Assembly (NCBI GenBank): GCA_965216585.1
Contig: CBDCGC010000003.1
Location: 310,001 to 374,000 of the forward strand
Length of the DNA stretch: 64,000 bases
Direction of reading: 5' to 3'
Origin: CADEER01 sp965216585
Lineage (GTDB): Bacteria; Desulfobacterota; Binatia; HRBIN30; CADEER01
Shown here: piece by piece, positions 8,554-18,316 of the stretch
Layout: each line of letters opens with the position of its first letter
Numbering within the stretch: position 1 is the stretch's first letter
Translations under genes and position numbers: made by a program
The notes under the pieces: model-generated
What the model saw: only the letters and a program-made list of their open reading frames with translations
The model's database searches: none
What the model was told of the DNA's origin: nothing

Positions 8554-10586
8554 TCAACCGTAGCGATCGGCAGTGCAGGGACCGTCACAGACGTCGATCA
8601 CGGCGCCGTTCGACCGCAGGAACTCACTCTTCTGCAGCCTCACGTCGGCGTCGTAGCGCGGATCCTCATGCGGATCGTGTCGCCCGAGCGCGTCTCCCGC
8701 ACCGTCCGGCGGAACATTCCCCAAGGGGGGCAACGGCACGCCTGAGTCCCACAGGACGACCGCCGAACCAGACCAGGGATAGTCGATTGCCGGCAGATCG
8801 AAGGCGTAGTCGATTCCAACTCGATCGTTCGCCGTCGCCGGCCGATGGACCGCCGCACCAAACGAACGCGCTTCGACGAAGGCGGTGACGTCGGCGACCT
8901 GGAAGTCGCCGAGCGCGACGTGCAGCAACACTCTGTGCTCGCTCCTGCCGGGCAACGGCCGATCGCCCAGGTGGTTGGCATAGCCGTTGGCCTCGCCGCG
9001 ATCCCACACCATCTGCATCAGCGCCAAGACGATCTGCCGCTCGAGGGCGTTGGGATAGGCCGTGTCGATCACCGGCCGGAAGTTCAGAAACGCCCGGCTG
9101 CGATCGAGCAACGTCGAGAAGTTCATACCGGGAACGCCAAGTACGGCGCGCGACCACTCGGTCGCCAGTGCGGTCGCTGCCGCACCGAGGATACCCCCCT
9201 GACTGTTGCCGTCGTAAAAGACATCCGAGGTGTCGATGACCGGCCGGCCGTCGCTGCGAAAAGCCTCGTTCGAGACGAAGCCATTGGCGTGCGTCATCAA
9301 CCGCGCCAGATAGTTGATGTTGACGAAACCCTGCTGCAGGCGGTCGGGCGTCTTGGGGAAAGTTGGTGATATTGCCAAGCCCCGTGCCGATGACACCGGC
9401 GTCATCGAAGGTCATGCCAACCCAGTCGGTCGCGCAGTAGACCATGTTGTGCTCGCTCGACATCAAGACGATGTCCCATGCTTCGACCACTTCGAAGCGC
9501 GAACCGAGGAGGCCGTGTCCGTAGACGACGGCCCGCGCCCGGCTCGCCTTCGGCGCCGACGGACGGAGCTGGTAGGATGCAGGCGAAACGAGCCTCGAAG
9601 ACTGGGTTCTCCGGGTTGACCGCCGGTAAGCCATCCTCGCCGTAGTGCAGTCGGCTCCCGGGTGCGCCATCGCCTTGCAGATAGTTCGGCACCTCGAATC
9701 CCCCGTAGACGTAGTGCGAGGTGCGGTTGCGGACGCCACCGCCGGCCTGCTGGACCTCGTCGATCCGAAAGATCGGCGCACCTTCGCCGAGCCGAGCCAG
9801 CGAGTCATCGCTCATCGCCAGTGCCCGCTCACTCAGCGAGCGAGTGCTGGCGATCGTGAAGTCCCAGGCCAGCCACAACTCGTCGCGCCGCATTCCGGCG
9901 CGTTGGGCAACGGCAAAGACGCGCTCCATACGCGGGCGCTGGTTCTCGACGGACGGGCTGGTGGTCGGCACGCCATCCCGGTAGGCGGCGAACACCTCCG
10001 ACACCGGCAGACTCTCACCCGAACCATCGACGAGGCCGCGGATCGCCACGACGTAGGAATGACCGTCTGCAAAGTTCGCCGCCGGGCGAATGATCAACAA
10101 GCGGTCATCTTCACCGCTCGCCTGAGCATCGACCTCGACCCAATGCGGATGGCGGCGACCGCTGTCCGCGTCGATGATGAGCACCGCCGAGTCGTCTGAA
10201 ATCGAATGCTCGAGATCGACCAGCGATGCCGCCCGGCTCGCCACCAGATCGACACCGGGAGCAAACACCAGTATCGGCGACCCCGGCGAGAAGCCGTCAC
10301 TGCGATTCCACTCGCGCAGATCGGCTCGCTCACCAAAGAAGGTCTCCGGTGCGTGTTCGGCAGCAAAGGCCAGGCGCCGGCCACTGTCCATCGCCGCATC
10401 AGCGACCGTGTAGGCGTTGCTCGGAAACGGCAACAGACAGGAGCGTTGCTGCAACAGGCCACAACCCTCCGTCACCGCCACTTCGATTGGCTGCGTTCTT
10501 TCGTCGTCGTCCCCACAGCCGGCAAACGCAACGACAGCGAGCAAGGCGAACGCACAGGGCCACTGCGTTGGCCGAAAGTCCCACAT
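8554..10586 (-). pseudogene. Exported alpha/beta-hydrolase-like lipoprotein, two frameshifts
   Basis: The gene starts with a lipoprotein signal peptide (VAFAGC followed by GDDDE) and a long N-terminal domain opening with CLLPFPSNAYT, common in secreted large alpha/beta hydrolases of environmental bacteria. The frame changes near 9570, after FEARFACILPA. It continues as RAVVYGHGLLGS (oxyanion region) to GNITNFPQ, then changes again near 9355 at a TTTCCCC run and resumes as FPKTPDRLQQGFVN. The nucleophile elbow GNSQGG lies in the last part, followed by a normal tail. Two one-base changes restore a single protein of about 670 residues. It lies 75 bases upstream of the other broken hydrolase on the same strand. 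Real pseudogene versus base-calling error is open. Confidence 0.7.
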
Positions 10587-10637
10587 TCCAGAACCATCGC
10601 CGACCGAGTGAAAGGGCGCAAGCCTTCCCCAGATCCG

Positions 10638-12341
10638 CTATCGGGGCGGATCGCGATCCGCGCTTGCCGTCGCCGTGGTGCACATTTGCTGCTCGGCGCC
10701 GACGCGAAACCACCGCGTCGTACGACCGAGGAGCGGTACGCCGATGTAGCCACGGATTTCGAGGATGTTCTCCGCCACCGCGGTGAGGGAGGCGCGGTAG
10801 TCGTTGCCGCTACCGGGGTCGTAGATCGTACCACTGCCCCAGACCGCTTGCCCCTCAGCGCTGCGGCGCAGCCCGCGCAGGATCTCCAAGCCAAGGACGC
10901 CGCGCTCGCGCAATTCCCGGCGCGGGTTGTGCTGGTCGCGCAGAGGACAGCCGTTCTCATCGTATGGAGAACGCAGCCAGACGATGCGGCCGCACAGCGC
11001 GTCCCCGCATGCGTGGACTTCCACCTGCGCCGCGCCACCCTCGGCGTACCACAAGCCGAGCGGGTTGAGCGCCGCCCGCTGCGTCGCCGCTGCCGGCAGC
11101 AGCGGCACCAGCCAGCAGGATATGAGCAATGCGATCGCCGCCGGAAGTGTCGCCGAACGCCCCGCCCACACCTCCTTCATGCCGCACAAGACGCGCGGCA
11201 GGCGGTAGGGTCGCACCAACCAGTGGTAGGCGGCCAGGGTAGAAAGTGTCGCGACGGTTAGGAGCAGGGCAAACTTGACCAGCGGACCGAGATCCAAGTG
11301 GATGATCAGGTAGCCGGGCAAGACGATCGCCGATTGGTGCAGTAGATAGACCGGAAAGGCCGAGTGGCGCAGGTAATCGAGTCGCCTTGATGGAGCCGAC
11401 CACGAGTGTTTCGCCCACCCGAGTAGCGACAGGACGAAGCACCAGCCGGCGACTGCGGTGTTGGCGAGAATGAAGGCGGTCGACTCGTAGACCTCCAGCA
11501 CACCGAGGAGCAGCAACAGCGTTGACCCGAGAGCGATGGCGAGCGCGCGTTTGCGTTCGCGATGAACCGCCGACTCCAACGCCGGGAAGCGGGCGAGGAG
11601 GAAACCGAGGATCATGAACGTGCTGTAGTAGGCGAAGTTGGCCCAATCGTCGACGAGATTCTGCAGCCCCGGCCAGCGCCCGCGCATGGTCACCTGGATG
11701 ATCGCCAAAGGAACGATCGGCGCGTACAGCCAGGCCGGCGACGACGGCAGGCGCAGCCACGCACCACCGCGCAGGAAGCGGCGAAAGAGCGGCAGATAGA
11801 TCAGCGAGAAAACGAAGAGGTAGGCGACGAACCAGAGATGCCCCCAGGAGAAGCGACTCAGATCGCTGAAGAAAGTCGGTAAGAAATCGAGGAAACTCTC
11901 GTTGAACGGTTCGGCGACAGGCAGCCCCGACGGAATCACTTCGTGAAACTCGGCCTGCCGCGAAGGATCGACATAGAGCCCGGTGTAGTTGGCATCGAGG
12001 CCGTTGCGGCGCTCGAGATACTTGATTGGCGGCATCAGCAAGACGCAACCGGCCGCCAGGGGCACGAAGAGTCGCGCCACACGCTCGCCGAGATACCCCC
12101 GAACACCGCGCGCCCGCAGCGAAAAGTGCGCTGACCAACCGGCGAGGAGAAAGAAGAGCGGCATGTGCCAGAGGCTGATGAACCCGCAGACAATCAAAAA
12201 GACGAAAGAGACCTCGCCATTGCGGATGTGGTAGAACGGCGCCGGGTTGAAGACCATCGCCGTGTGAAAGAGCAAGAGTAGATAGGAGGCGAAAACCCGC
12301 AGCCAATCGACGTCGTTGCGCCGCGTCGTCGTGGAATCCAT
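10638..12341 (-). CDS. Acyltransferase-3 membrane protein fused to a DUF2147 domain
   Basis: 567 residues. The first roughly 385 form an acyltransferase-3 (OafA/OpgC-like) membrane domain: DVDWLRVFASYLLLLFH with the conserved histidine at 26, about ten hydrophobic segments, and DYLRHSAFPVYLLHQ near 330. Such domains O-acylate sugars of envelope glycans. After another membrane helix (about 398-418) comes a DUF2147 domain from 429 (GLWYAEGGAAQVEV, CGRIVWL, GLEILRGL, GTIYDPGSG, GYIGVPLLGRT). DUF2147 proteins are normally separate periplasmic proteins, so this fusion is unusual. The gene starts three bases after the tetR stop, so both are one transcript under the tetR promoter. A role in acylating an envelope polymer is inferred. 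Confidence 0.85.
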   Translation of the reverse strand: MDSTTTRRNDVDWLRVFASYLLLLFHTAMVFNPAPFYHIRNGEVSFVFLIVCGFISLWHMPLFFLLAGWSAHFSLRARGVRGYLGERVARLFVPLAAGCVLLMPPIKYLERRNGLDANYTGLYVDPSRQAEFHEVIPSGLPVAEPFNESFLDFLPTFFSDLSRFSWGHLWFVAYLFVFSLIYLPLFRRFLRGGAWLRLPSSPAWLYAPIVPLAIIQVTMRGRWPGLQNLVDDWANFAYYSTFMILGFLLARFPALESAVHRERKRALAIALGSTLLLLLGVLEVYESTAFILANTAVAGWCFVLSLLGWAKHSWSAPSRRLDYLRHSAFPVYLLHQSAIVLPGYLIIHLDLGPLVKFALLLTVATLSTLAAYHWLVRPYRLPRVLCGMKEVWAGRSATLPAAIALLISCWLVPLLPAAATQRAALNPLGLWYAEGGAAQVEVHACGDALCGRIVWLRSPYDENGCPLRDQHNPRRELRERGVLGLEILRGLRRSAEGQAVWGSGTIYDPGSGNDYRASLTAVAENILEIRGYIGVPLLGRTTRWFRVGAEQQMCTTATASADRDPPR

Positions 12342-12344
12342 TCG

Positions 12345-13046
12345 TCACTCCTCCTTTTTTGCCAAGGCGCCAACGACGAAGCGGACGACCGTATCGAGGG
12401 CCGTTTCATCGCTCACGGCTTGTGGGTGTGGGTCCCAGTAGCGGTGCACTGCCCAAAACACCGTCGTTTCAATCAGCAATCGAGCCGCCGCTGGAATGTC
12501 GGGCACCGGCTCGAGAACACCCGCAGCGGTGCGCCGTTCGAGGTAGGCAACGATCAAGGCCATCAGGCCTTCGCGACTGCCTTCGAACCAGAGCGCCGCC
12601 AGCTCCGGTTGGTCGACGGCGGAGCGATCGAGCAGCTTGATGCCGTTGCGATTGGCCGCCAACCGGGTGTAGAGCTCGCGGATGATTGCCTCGAGCTCGG
12701 CGGCAACGTTTTCGCCGCCGCTCTCGGCCAGGGCTCGATCGAGCGTCGTCAGCCCTCCCTGCTCCGCCAAGCGGCGTTGCACATAGTCGACGGTCGCACC
12801 CGCAGCAGGCGTCGGCAGTGGTAGCTCTCGCGGTACACCGACGTCCGCCGGCGCATCGGCATGGCGAATCGCCAGATCGAAGAGCGCCTCCTTGCTCTCG
12901 ACATAGAGATAGAGAGTGCCCTTGGCGACGCCCAGAGCCGCCGCGACATCCGCCATCTGCGTGCGCTTGTAGCCGCGATCAATAAAGACCCGCGTCGCGC
13001 ACTCGACCAACTCAGCCAGTCGCCCCTCCGGAATCACTCTGGGCAT
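12345..13046 (-). CDS. TetR/AcrR-family transcriptional regulator
   Basis: 233 residues with the TetR N-terminal helix-turn-helix (ATRVFIDRGYKRTQMADVAAALGVAKGTLYLYVESKEALFDLA region, about residues 17-58) and a variable C-terminal ligand/dimer domain with TetR_C-like helices. It binds DNA as a dimer and is usually a repressor released by a hydrophobic ligand. It is co-transcribed with the acyltransferase-DUF2147 gene directly downstream. A 15-bp palindrome lies in its own promoter, pointing to autorepression that also controls the acyltransferase. The ligand is unknown. Confidence 0.9.
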   Translation of the reverse strand: MPRVIPEGRLAELVECATRVFIDRGYKRTQMADVAAALGVAKGTLYLYVESKEALFDLAIRHADAPADVGVPRELPLPTPAAGATVDYVQRRLAEQGGLTTLDRALAESGGENVAAELEAIIRELYTRLAANRNGIKLLDRSAVDQPELAALWFEGSREGLMALIVAYLERRTAAGVLEPVPDIPAAARLLIETTVFWAVHRYWDPHPQAVSDETALDTVVRFVVGALAKKEE

Positions 13047-13052
13047 GCCGAA

Positions 13053-13081
13053 GTTCTATTATAACTGACCAGGTCAGTCAA
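13053..13081 (-). promoter_or_regulatory. Promoter of the tetR-acyltransferase operon
   Basis: On the minus strand TTGACT is followed after 17 bases by TAGAAC. A consensus TATAAT overlaps that position but is only 12 bases from TTGACT. The start codon of tetR is seven bases beyond the -10, so the transcript leader is very short. The 15-bp palindrome lies between the boxes. Confidence 0.5.
13064..13078. promoter_or_regulatory. TetR operator candidate
   Basis: ACTGACC-A-GGTCAGT is a perfect 7+1+7 inverted repeat positioned between the -35 and -10 elements of the tetR promoter, 18 bases before the tetR start codon. Repressor binding here would block RNA polymerase. Size and symmetry match TetR-family operators. 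Binding by this regulator is inferred from position. Confidence 0.6.
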
Positions 13082-13180
13082 CTATTTTCTGATATCGAGA
13101 CAACCCTGCCGCAGCTTGACCCGTACTTTCCTGCCACGTCGCCCATGGACGCTGCTAAGCGAGTCCGGGTTTGGATTGAG

Positions 13181-14659
13181 TCAGCCGAGGAAGAAGTCTA
13201 TCGAGCGATCGGCGAGGCTGATGACTGGGGCCCAGTAGAGGCCGAAGACGATGGTGCCGAGGGTGAGGACTGCCACCAGGCCACCGGTCGACCAGTCCAT
13301 CTCGACGCTCTCGTCGCCGCCACTCGGTTGGTCGAGGAACATGGCCCGCACGATGCGCGCGTAATAGTAGAGCGACACGACGCTGTTGAGGGCACCGACC
13401 AGGGCCAACAGGTAGTGCTCGCCGCGAATGACGGCGGCGAAGAGGTAGAACTTGCCGATGAAGCCGGCGAACGGCGGAATGCCGGCCAGCGAGAAGAGAA
13501 AGACGGCCATCGCCACCGCCGGCAACGCACCGCCGCGCCAGGCCAGGCCGCGGAAGCCGTCGAAGTCCTCGCGCCCGGTGGCGTTCGCCACCAACATGAC
13601 GATGACGAAGGCGCCGATGTTCATCAGATAGTACATGGCGAGGTAGAAGAGGACGGCGCGCAGTCCTTCGTCGCTCAGCACCACCAACCCCATCAACATG
13701 TATCCGGCGTGGGCGACGCTCGAGTAGGCGAGCAGGCGCTTGATGTTGTTCTGCTGCAGCGCTGCGAGATTGCCGAGCGTCATCGAAATGGCCGATAGCA
13801 CGAGGATGATGCGCGGCCACTCGACTCCACCCATCGCCTGCCACTGGCCGTCGCCGGCCGTCCCCGACAAGGCGGGGTAGAAGAATCGCAACAACAACGC
13901 GAAACCGGCGGCCTTGGAACCAACCGAAAGAAAGGCAGTGACCGGAATCGGTGCACCGGTGTAGACGTCGGGCGCCCACATGTGAAAGGGCACGGCGGCG
14001 ATCTTGTAGCCAAATCCAGCCAGGGTCAGGATGATGGCGATGAACAGCGCCAGTGAGTTGCCCTGCCCGGCGGCCAGCGCGTTGTTGATGCCGGCGTAGT
14101 CCATCGAGCCGGTCAGCCCAAAGATCCAGCTCATGCCGTAGATCATCGTGCCCGAGGCGACACCGCCGTAAATGAGGTACTTCAACGATGCCTCGCCAGA
14201 GCGGCGGTTGTGACGCAGCGTGCCGGTGAGCACATACGAGGTGAGACTGACGAACTCGAGAGCCAGGTAGGCCATGAGCAAATTCGTCGCGGTCGCCATC
14301 ATGTACATGCCCAAGGTCGACGCGAGCAGCAGCGTGTAGTACTCGCCCTGCGAAACCCGATCGATCTCGCGCGAATCGAGCGACATCCAAATCGCGGCAA
14401 ACGTCGCCAGCGCGAAGATCACCTTGAAGAACACGGCGAAGCTGTCGTGCACGATCATGCGATTGAAGAGGATCGCCGGCTCACTTCCCGACGTCCACAC
14501 GACGGCGAGGAGCGACAGCACGACGGCTGCCAGCGCCGCCAACCCGAGCAGATCTTTGCGGCCGACGATGAGGTCGGCGATGATCAACGCCAGGACGGCA
14601 ATCGCCAGAATCAGCTCCGGGACGAAATAGCCCAGACTTTCGACAGGCCCCAGTTGCAT
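13181..14659 (-). CDS. nuoN: NADH-quinone oxidoreductase subunit N
   Basis: 492 residues, about 14 membrane helices, the antiporter-like proton-pumping subunit N of complex I. LMAYLALEFVSLTSYVLTG carries the conserved glutamate of the fifth helix, and GYKIAAVPFHMWAPDVYTGAP the central lysine and helix-7/8 signature. LAYSSVAHAGYMLMG is the discontinuous-helix region. It is the last gene of the nuo operon, 24 bases after nuoM. The length is normal. Confidence 0.95.
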   Translation of the reverse strand: MQLGPVESLGYFVPELILAIAVLALIIADLIVGRKDLLGLAALAAVVLSLLAVVWTSGSEPAILFNRMIVHDSFAVFFKVIFALATFAAIWMSLDSREIDRVSQGEYYTLLLASTLGMYMMATATNLLMAYLALEFVSLTSYVLTGTLRHNRRSGEASLKYLIYGGVASGTMIYGMSWIFGLTGSMDYAGINNALAAGQGNSLALFIAIILTLAGFGYKIAAVPFHMWAPDVYTGAPIPVTAFLSVGSKAAGFALLLRFFYPALSGTAGDGQWQAMGGVEWPRIILVLSAISMTLGNLAALQQNNIKRLLAYSSVAHAGYMLMGLVVLSDEGLRAVLFYLAMYYLMNIGAFVIVMLVANATGREDFDGFRGLAWRGGALPAVAMAVFLFSLAGIPPFAGFIGKFYLFAAVIRGEHYLLALVGALNSVVSLYYYARIVRAMFLDQPSGGDESVEMDWSTGGLVAVLTLGTIVFGLYWAPVISLADRSIDFFLG

Positions 14660-14683
14660 GATCGTCCGCCCCGTCCCTCTACC

Positions 14684-16201
14684 CTACAGAAACTTCGACA
14701 CGACGCCGTTCAGGTTGTTCAACGACGCGCCCATGAGATCGAGAACGGCGCTCGGATAGACGCCGAGAAAGATGACGATCGCCGCCAGCGGCACCAGCGT
14801 GAAGAGCTCGCGCCGGTTGATCTCTTCGAGGCCGGCGTATTTTTCATTCACCTGCCCCAACCAGATCCGTTGCAGTGCCCACAGCATGTAGCCGGCCGAC
14901 AAGATCACCGCGAGCGCCGCGATCATCGTCAGACCGGGATTCTGCTGCCACGACCCGAGCAGCACCAGCGCCTCGGAGATGAAGGCCGACAATCCCGGCA
15001 GGCCGAGGGCGGCGAAAAACGCAACCGCCACCAGACCGGTATAAACCGGCATGACGCTCGCCAGTCCACCGAAGCCGTCGATGTTGCGATGGTGAGCGCG
15101 GTCGTAGATCACGCCCACCAGGAGAAAGAGCATCGCCGTCACCGTGCCGTGGTTGAACATCTGCAGCACGGCGCCGTTGATTCCCTGCTGCGTAAAGGAC
15201 GCCATTCCCAACATGACGTAGCCCATATGCGACACCGACGAGTAGGCGACCAGCTTCTTCAGGTCGGTCTGCGCCATGGCGCAGAGAGCGCCATAGACGA
15301 TGTTGACGACGCCGACCGCGGCGAGAAACCAGAACGCCAACTCGGCCGTTGCCTCCGGGAAGATCGCGTAGTTGATGCGCAGGATCCCGTAGGTCCCCAT
15401 CTTGAGCAAGACGCCGGCGAGGATCACCGAGATCGCCGTTGGCGCCTCGACGTGAGCGTCGGGCAGCCAGGTGTGGAACGGGAACGCCGGAATCTTGATG
15501 GCGAATCCGATGAACAACGCCACCCAGATGACGATCGGTACCGACTGGCCGAAGATCAGACCCGTGCGCAGCCATTCCGAGTGGTTGGCCTGATCCATCA
15601 TCGCCAACATGTTGAACGTATTCGCCCCGGTCGCCGGATCGGTCGTGTTGAAGTACAGCGCCAAGATCGAGATCAACATCAACGCGCTGCCGAGCAAGGT
15701 GTAGAGAAAGAACTTGATCGCCGCGTACTCCTTGCGCGGTCCACCCCAGATGCCGATGAGAAAGTACATCGGCAACAGCATGACTTCCCAGAAAACGAAG
15801 AAGAGGAAGAAGTCGAGGGCGACAAAGACGCCCATCATTCCCGCATCGAGCAAGAGAAAGAGGGCGAAGTACCCTTTCACCGCTTTGTTGATCCCCCACG
15901 AGGCAAAGATGCAGAGGAACGACAGCAGCGCCGTCAGCAGCACCATGGTGATACTGATGCCGTCGACGCCGACGCGGTAGAAGATGTTGAAGCTGGGAAT
16001 CCACGGCACCGTCTTCATGAACTGAAATCCCGGCGTCGCCCGATCGAAGTTGAAGTACAGCCAGATCGCCATCAGCAGGGGTGGAATCGTCGCCGCAACG
16101 GCGGTCCACTTGACGAGATTGTCGTTGTCGCGCGGCAGGCACAAGATCACGATCGCCCCGAGCACGGGGATGAAGGTCATCAGAGTCAGGATGTTGTCCA
16201 T
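14684..16201 (-). CDS. nuoM: NADH-quinone oxidoreductase subunit M
   Basis: 505 residues, a membrane proton-pumping subunit. FWEVMLLPMYFLIGIWGG contains the essential glutamate and is diagnostic of NuoM. PAFPFHTWLPDAHVEAPTA is the helix-7/8 signature. KKLVAYSSVSHMGYVMLG marks the second half-channel. It starts 30 bases after nuoL and is followed by nuoN. The start ATG and N terminus (MDNILTLMTFIPVLGA) are typical. Confidence 0.95.
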   Translation of the reverse strand: MDNILTLMTFIPVLGAIVILCLPRDNDNLVKWTAVAATIPPLLMAIWLYFNFDRATPGFQFMKTVPWIPSFNIFYRVGVDGISITMVLLTALLSFLCIFASWGINKAVKGYFALFLLLDAGMMGVFVALDFFLFFVFWEVMLLPMYFLIGIWGGPRKEYAAIKFFLYTLLGSALMLISILALYFNTTDPATGANTFNMLAMMDQANHSEWLRTGLIFGQSVPIVIWVALFIGFAIKIPAFPFHTWLPDAHVEAPTAISVILAGVLLKMGTYGILRINYAIFPEATAELAFWFLAAVGVVNIVYGALCAMAQTDLKKLVAYSSVSHMGYVMLGMASFTQQGINGAVLQMFNHGTVTAMLFLLVGVIYDRAHHRNIDGFGGLASVMPVYTGLVAVAFFAALGLPGLSAFISEALVLLGSWQQNPGLTMIAALAVILSAGYMLWALQRIWLGQVNEKYAGLEEINRRELFTLVPLAAIVIFLGVYPSAVLDLMGASLNNLNGVVSKFL

Positions 16202-16231
16202 TCGTTCCTCTCGAGCGGCCGGCCGACGCCG

Positions 16232-18310
16232 TCACCACATACGCACTACCATCATGCCGACCACGGCCACCGCGACGACGTAGAGATAGGCGTTGATGTT
16301 CCCCGTCTGCAACGTGCGCACACGGCTGCCGACGAAGCTGGTCACCCAGCCGACGGCGTTCACTGCACCGTCGACGACATAGGAATCGAAAAGGCCGTGC
16401 AAACGAGACAGCATGCGCACGACCCACGCCGCGCCGTTGACGATTCCGTCGACGATGTTGGTGTCGAACCACGAGGAAATCCGCGTCAGCCACATGGTGC
16501 CGCTGATCACCGTCGCGTCGTACGCCTCGTCGACGTAGTACTTGTTGAACACCGTGCGATAGAGCTTGCCGCCCCACAAATCGGTGAGCCGATCGGCGGT
16601 CAGGGTCTTGGTCTTGTACATCGCTCGCGCTACCCAGATCCCCGCCAGCGCGACCAGCACTGAAAAGACCATCAAGACGTATTCGATGACTTCGACGTGA
16701 TGGCCACCGCCGTGCCCATCGCCGTGCCCGGCACCGTGTTCGAGCACCGGCGCCAGCCAACCGTCGAATCGCGCGCTGCCGAAGAGAGCGTGCGGCACGT
16801 TGAGAAAACCGGCGAAGGTCGCCAGAGCGGCGAGGATCATCAGCGGCACGGTCATCGAGAACGGCGACTCGTGCAGATGCTCCTTGGTGTGCTCGTCAGC
16901 GCGACATTCGCCGTCGAAGGTCATGTAGACCGAGCGGAACATGTAGAATGCCGTCATCGCCGCCGCGCAGACGGCGACGAACCAGACGATCTCGTGACCG
17001 CTGGAAAACGCCTTCCAGAGAATCTCGTCCTTCGAAAAGAAGCCCGAGAAAAACGGAATGCCGGCAATCGCCAAGGTCGACAGCAGGTACGTCCAGTAGG
17101 TGTACGGCATCCACTGCTTCAGGCCGCCCATCTTACGCATGTCTTGCTCGTGGTGCATGGCGTGAATGACACTGCCCGAGCCGAGAAAGAGGCAGGCCTT
17201 GAAGAAGGCGTGCGTCATCAAGTGGAAGACGCCGGTGGCGTAGGCGCCGACGCCCATGGCGATGAACATGAACCCGAGCTGCGAGACCGTCGAGTAGGCG
17301 AGCACTTTCTTGATGTCGAATTGCGTCGTGCCGATCGTCGCCGCAAAGAAGGCCGTCGCCGCGCCGACCGTGGCGATGACGTTGCCGGTCAGCGGCGCCA
17401 TGTCGAAGAGCACGTTCAACCGCGCAATCATGTAGACACCGGCCGTCACCATGGTCGCCGCGTGGATCAGCGCCGACACCGGCGTCGGACCGGCCATCGC
17501 ATCGGGAAGCCAGACGTAGAGCGGGATCTGCGCCGACTTGCCGGTGGCGCCGACGAACATCAGCAGCGTGATCAAGGTCACCGTCGCCATTCCCCAAAAC
17601 TCGTGGCCTTCGAGAAGCGGCGCGTATTGAGTGATCTCGCGAAACACCAAGGTCGGATGACCGGCGCCGGCAAGCGACCAGAACAACAGGAACGTCGCGC
17701 ACATGAAGCCGAAGTCGCCGACCCGGTTGACGATGAACGCCTTACTCCCGGCCGAGGCGTTTTCCCACTCCGAATACCAGAATCCGATCAATGCGTAGGA
17801 ACACAGCCCTACCCCTTCCCAGCCGACGAACATCAGCAACATGTTGTCGCCGAGGACCAGCGTCAGCATGGCGAAGGTGAAGAGGTTGAGGTAGGCGAAG
17901 TAGCGCCAGTAGGCCGGCTCGTCGTGCATGTAGCCGGTCGAGTAGATGTGAATCAGACCGCCGACTCCGGTGATGATGAGAATCATCAGGGACGACAGCG
18001 GATCGACCTGGAAGGCGACGTCGACGTTGAGATTGCCGACGTGAATCCAGGGAAAGACGTTGTCCAGCAGAATACGCTCGGCCGGCTCGAGCCCACGCAG
18101 TTGAAAGAAGGCGCGCAACGCCAACACGAAGCCGAGCAACGGCATGGCGCAGGCGATGCCGCCGACGACGCGCTTGCCGAGCGCTTTTTGAATCCAGGCA
18201 CCGCCAATGCCGTTGATGATCGCCCCGATCAACGGCAGCAAGGGAATCCAACGCAGGTAGGAGACCGCGTGCACCGTCACCGCGTGAGCTGTGTGAGGAG
18301 AGTGATCCAT
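16232..18310 (-). CDS. nuoL: NADH-quinone oxidoreductase subunit L
   Basis: 692 residues, the largest and most distal antiporter-like subunit of complex I, carrying the long amphipathic lateral helix at the C terminus. LMFVGWEGVGLCSYALIGFW holds the conserved glutamate, and QIPLYVWLPDAMAGPTPVSA the helix-7 signature. A histidine/glycine-rich insert (HGAGHGDGHGGGHHVE, around residue 530) precedes the lateral helix and is not a standard part of the family. It may bind metal or simply be a flexible loop. The start lies six bases after nuoK. Confidence 0.95.
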   Translation of the reverse strand: MDHSPHTAHAVTVHAVSYLRWIPLLPLIGAIINGIGGAWIQKALGKRVVGGIACAMPLLGFVLALRAFFQLRGLEPAERILLDNVFPWIHVGNLNVDVAFQVDPLSSLMILIITGVGGLIHIYSTGYMHDEPAYWRYFAYLNLFTFAMLTLVLGDNMLLMFVGWEGVGLCSYALIGFWYSEWENASAGSKAFIVNRVGDFGFMCATFLLFWSLAGAGHPTLVFREITQYAPLLEGHEFWGMATVTLITLLMFVGATGKSAQIPLYVWLPDAMAGPTPVSALIHAATMVTAGVYMIARLNVLFDMAPLTGNVIATVGAATAFFAATIGTTQFDIKKVLAYSTVSQLGFMFIAMGVGAYATGVFHLMTHAFFKACLFLGSGSVIHAMHHEQDMRKMGGLKQWMPYTYWTYLLSTLAIAGIPFFSGFFSKDEILWKAFSSGHEIVWFVAVCAAAMTAFYMFRSVYMTFDGECRADEHTKEHLHESPFSMTVPLMILAALATFAGFLNVPHALFGSARFDGWLAPVLEHGAGHGDGHGGGHHVEVIEYVLMVFSVLVALAGIWVARAMYKTKTLTADRLTDLWGGKLYRTVFNKYYVDEAYDATVISGTMWLTRISSWFDTNIVDGIVNGAAWVVRMLSRLHGLFDSYVVDGAVNAVGWVTSFVGSRVRTLQTGNINAYLYVVAVAVVGMMVVRMW

Positions 18311-18316
18311 CGTACC

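Noticed and set aside
9400..10586. Two separate hydrolase genes in 8554-10586
   Set aside because: The nucleophile elbow, oxyanion loop and N-terminal domain belong to one protein; two single-base shifts explain the separate frames better.
14210..16663. Very long plus-strand frame across nuoM/nuoN
   Set aside because: Antisense shadow of GC-rich membrane-protein genes; charged, repetitive translation without any domain.
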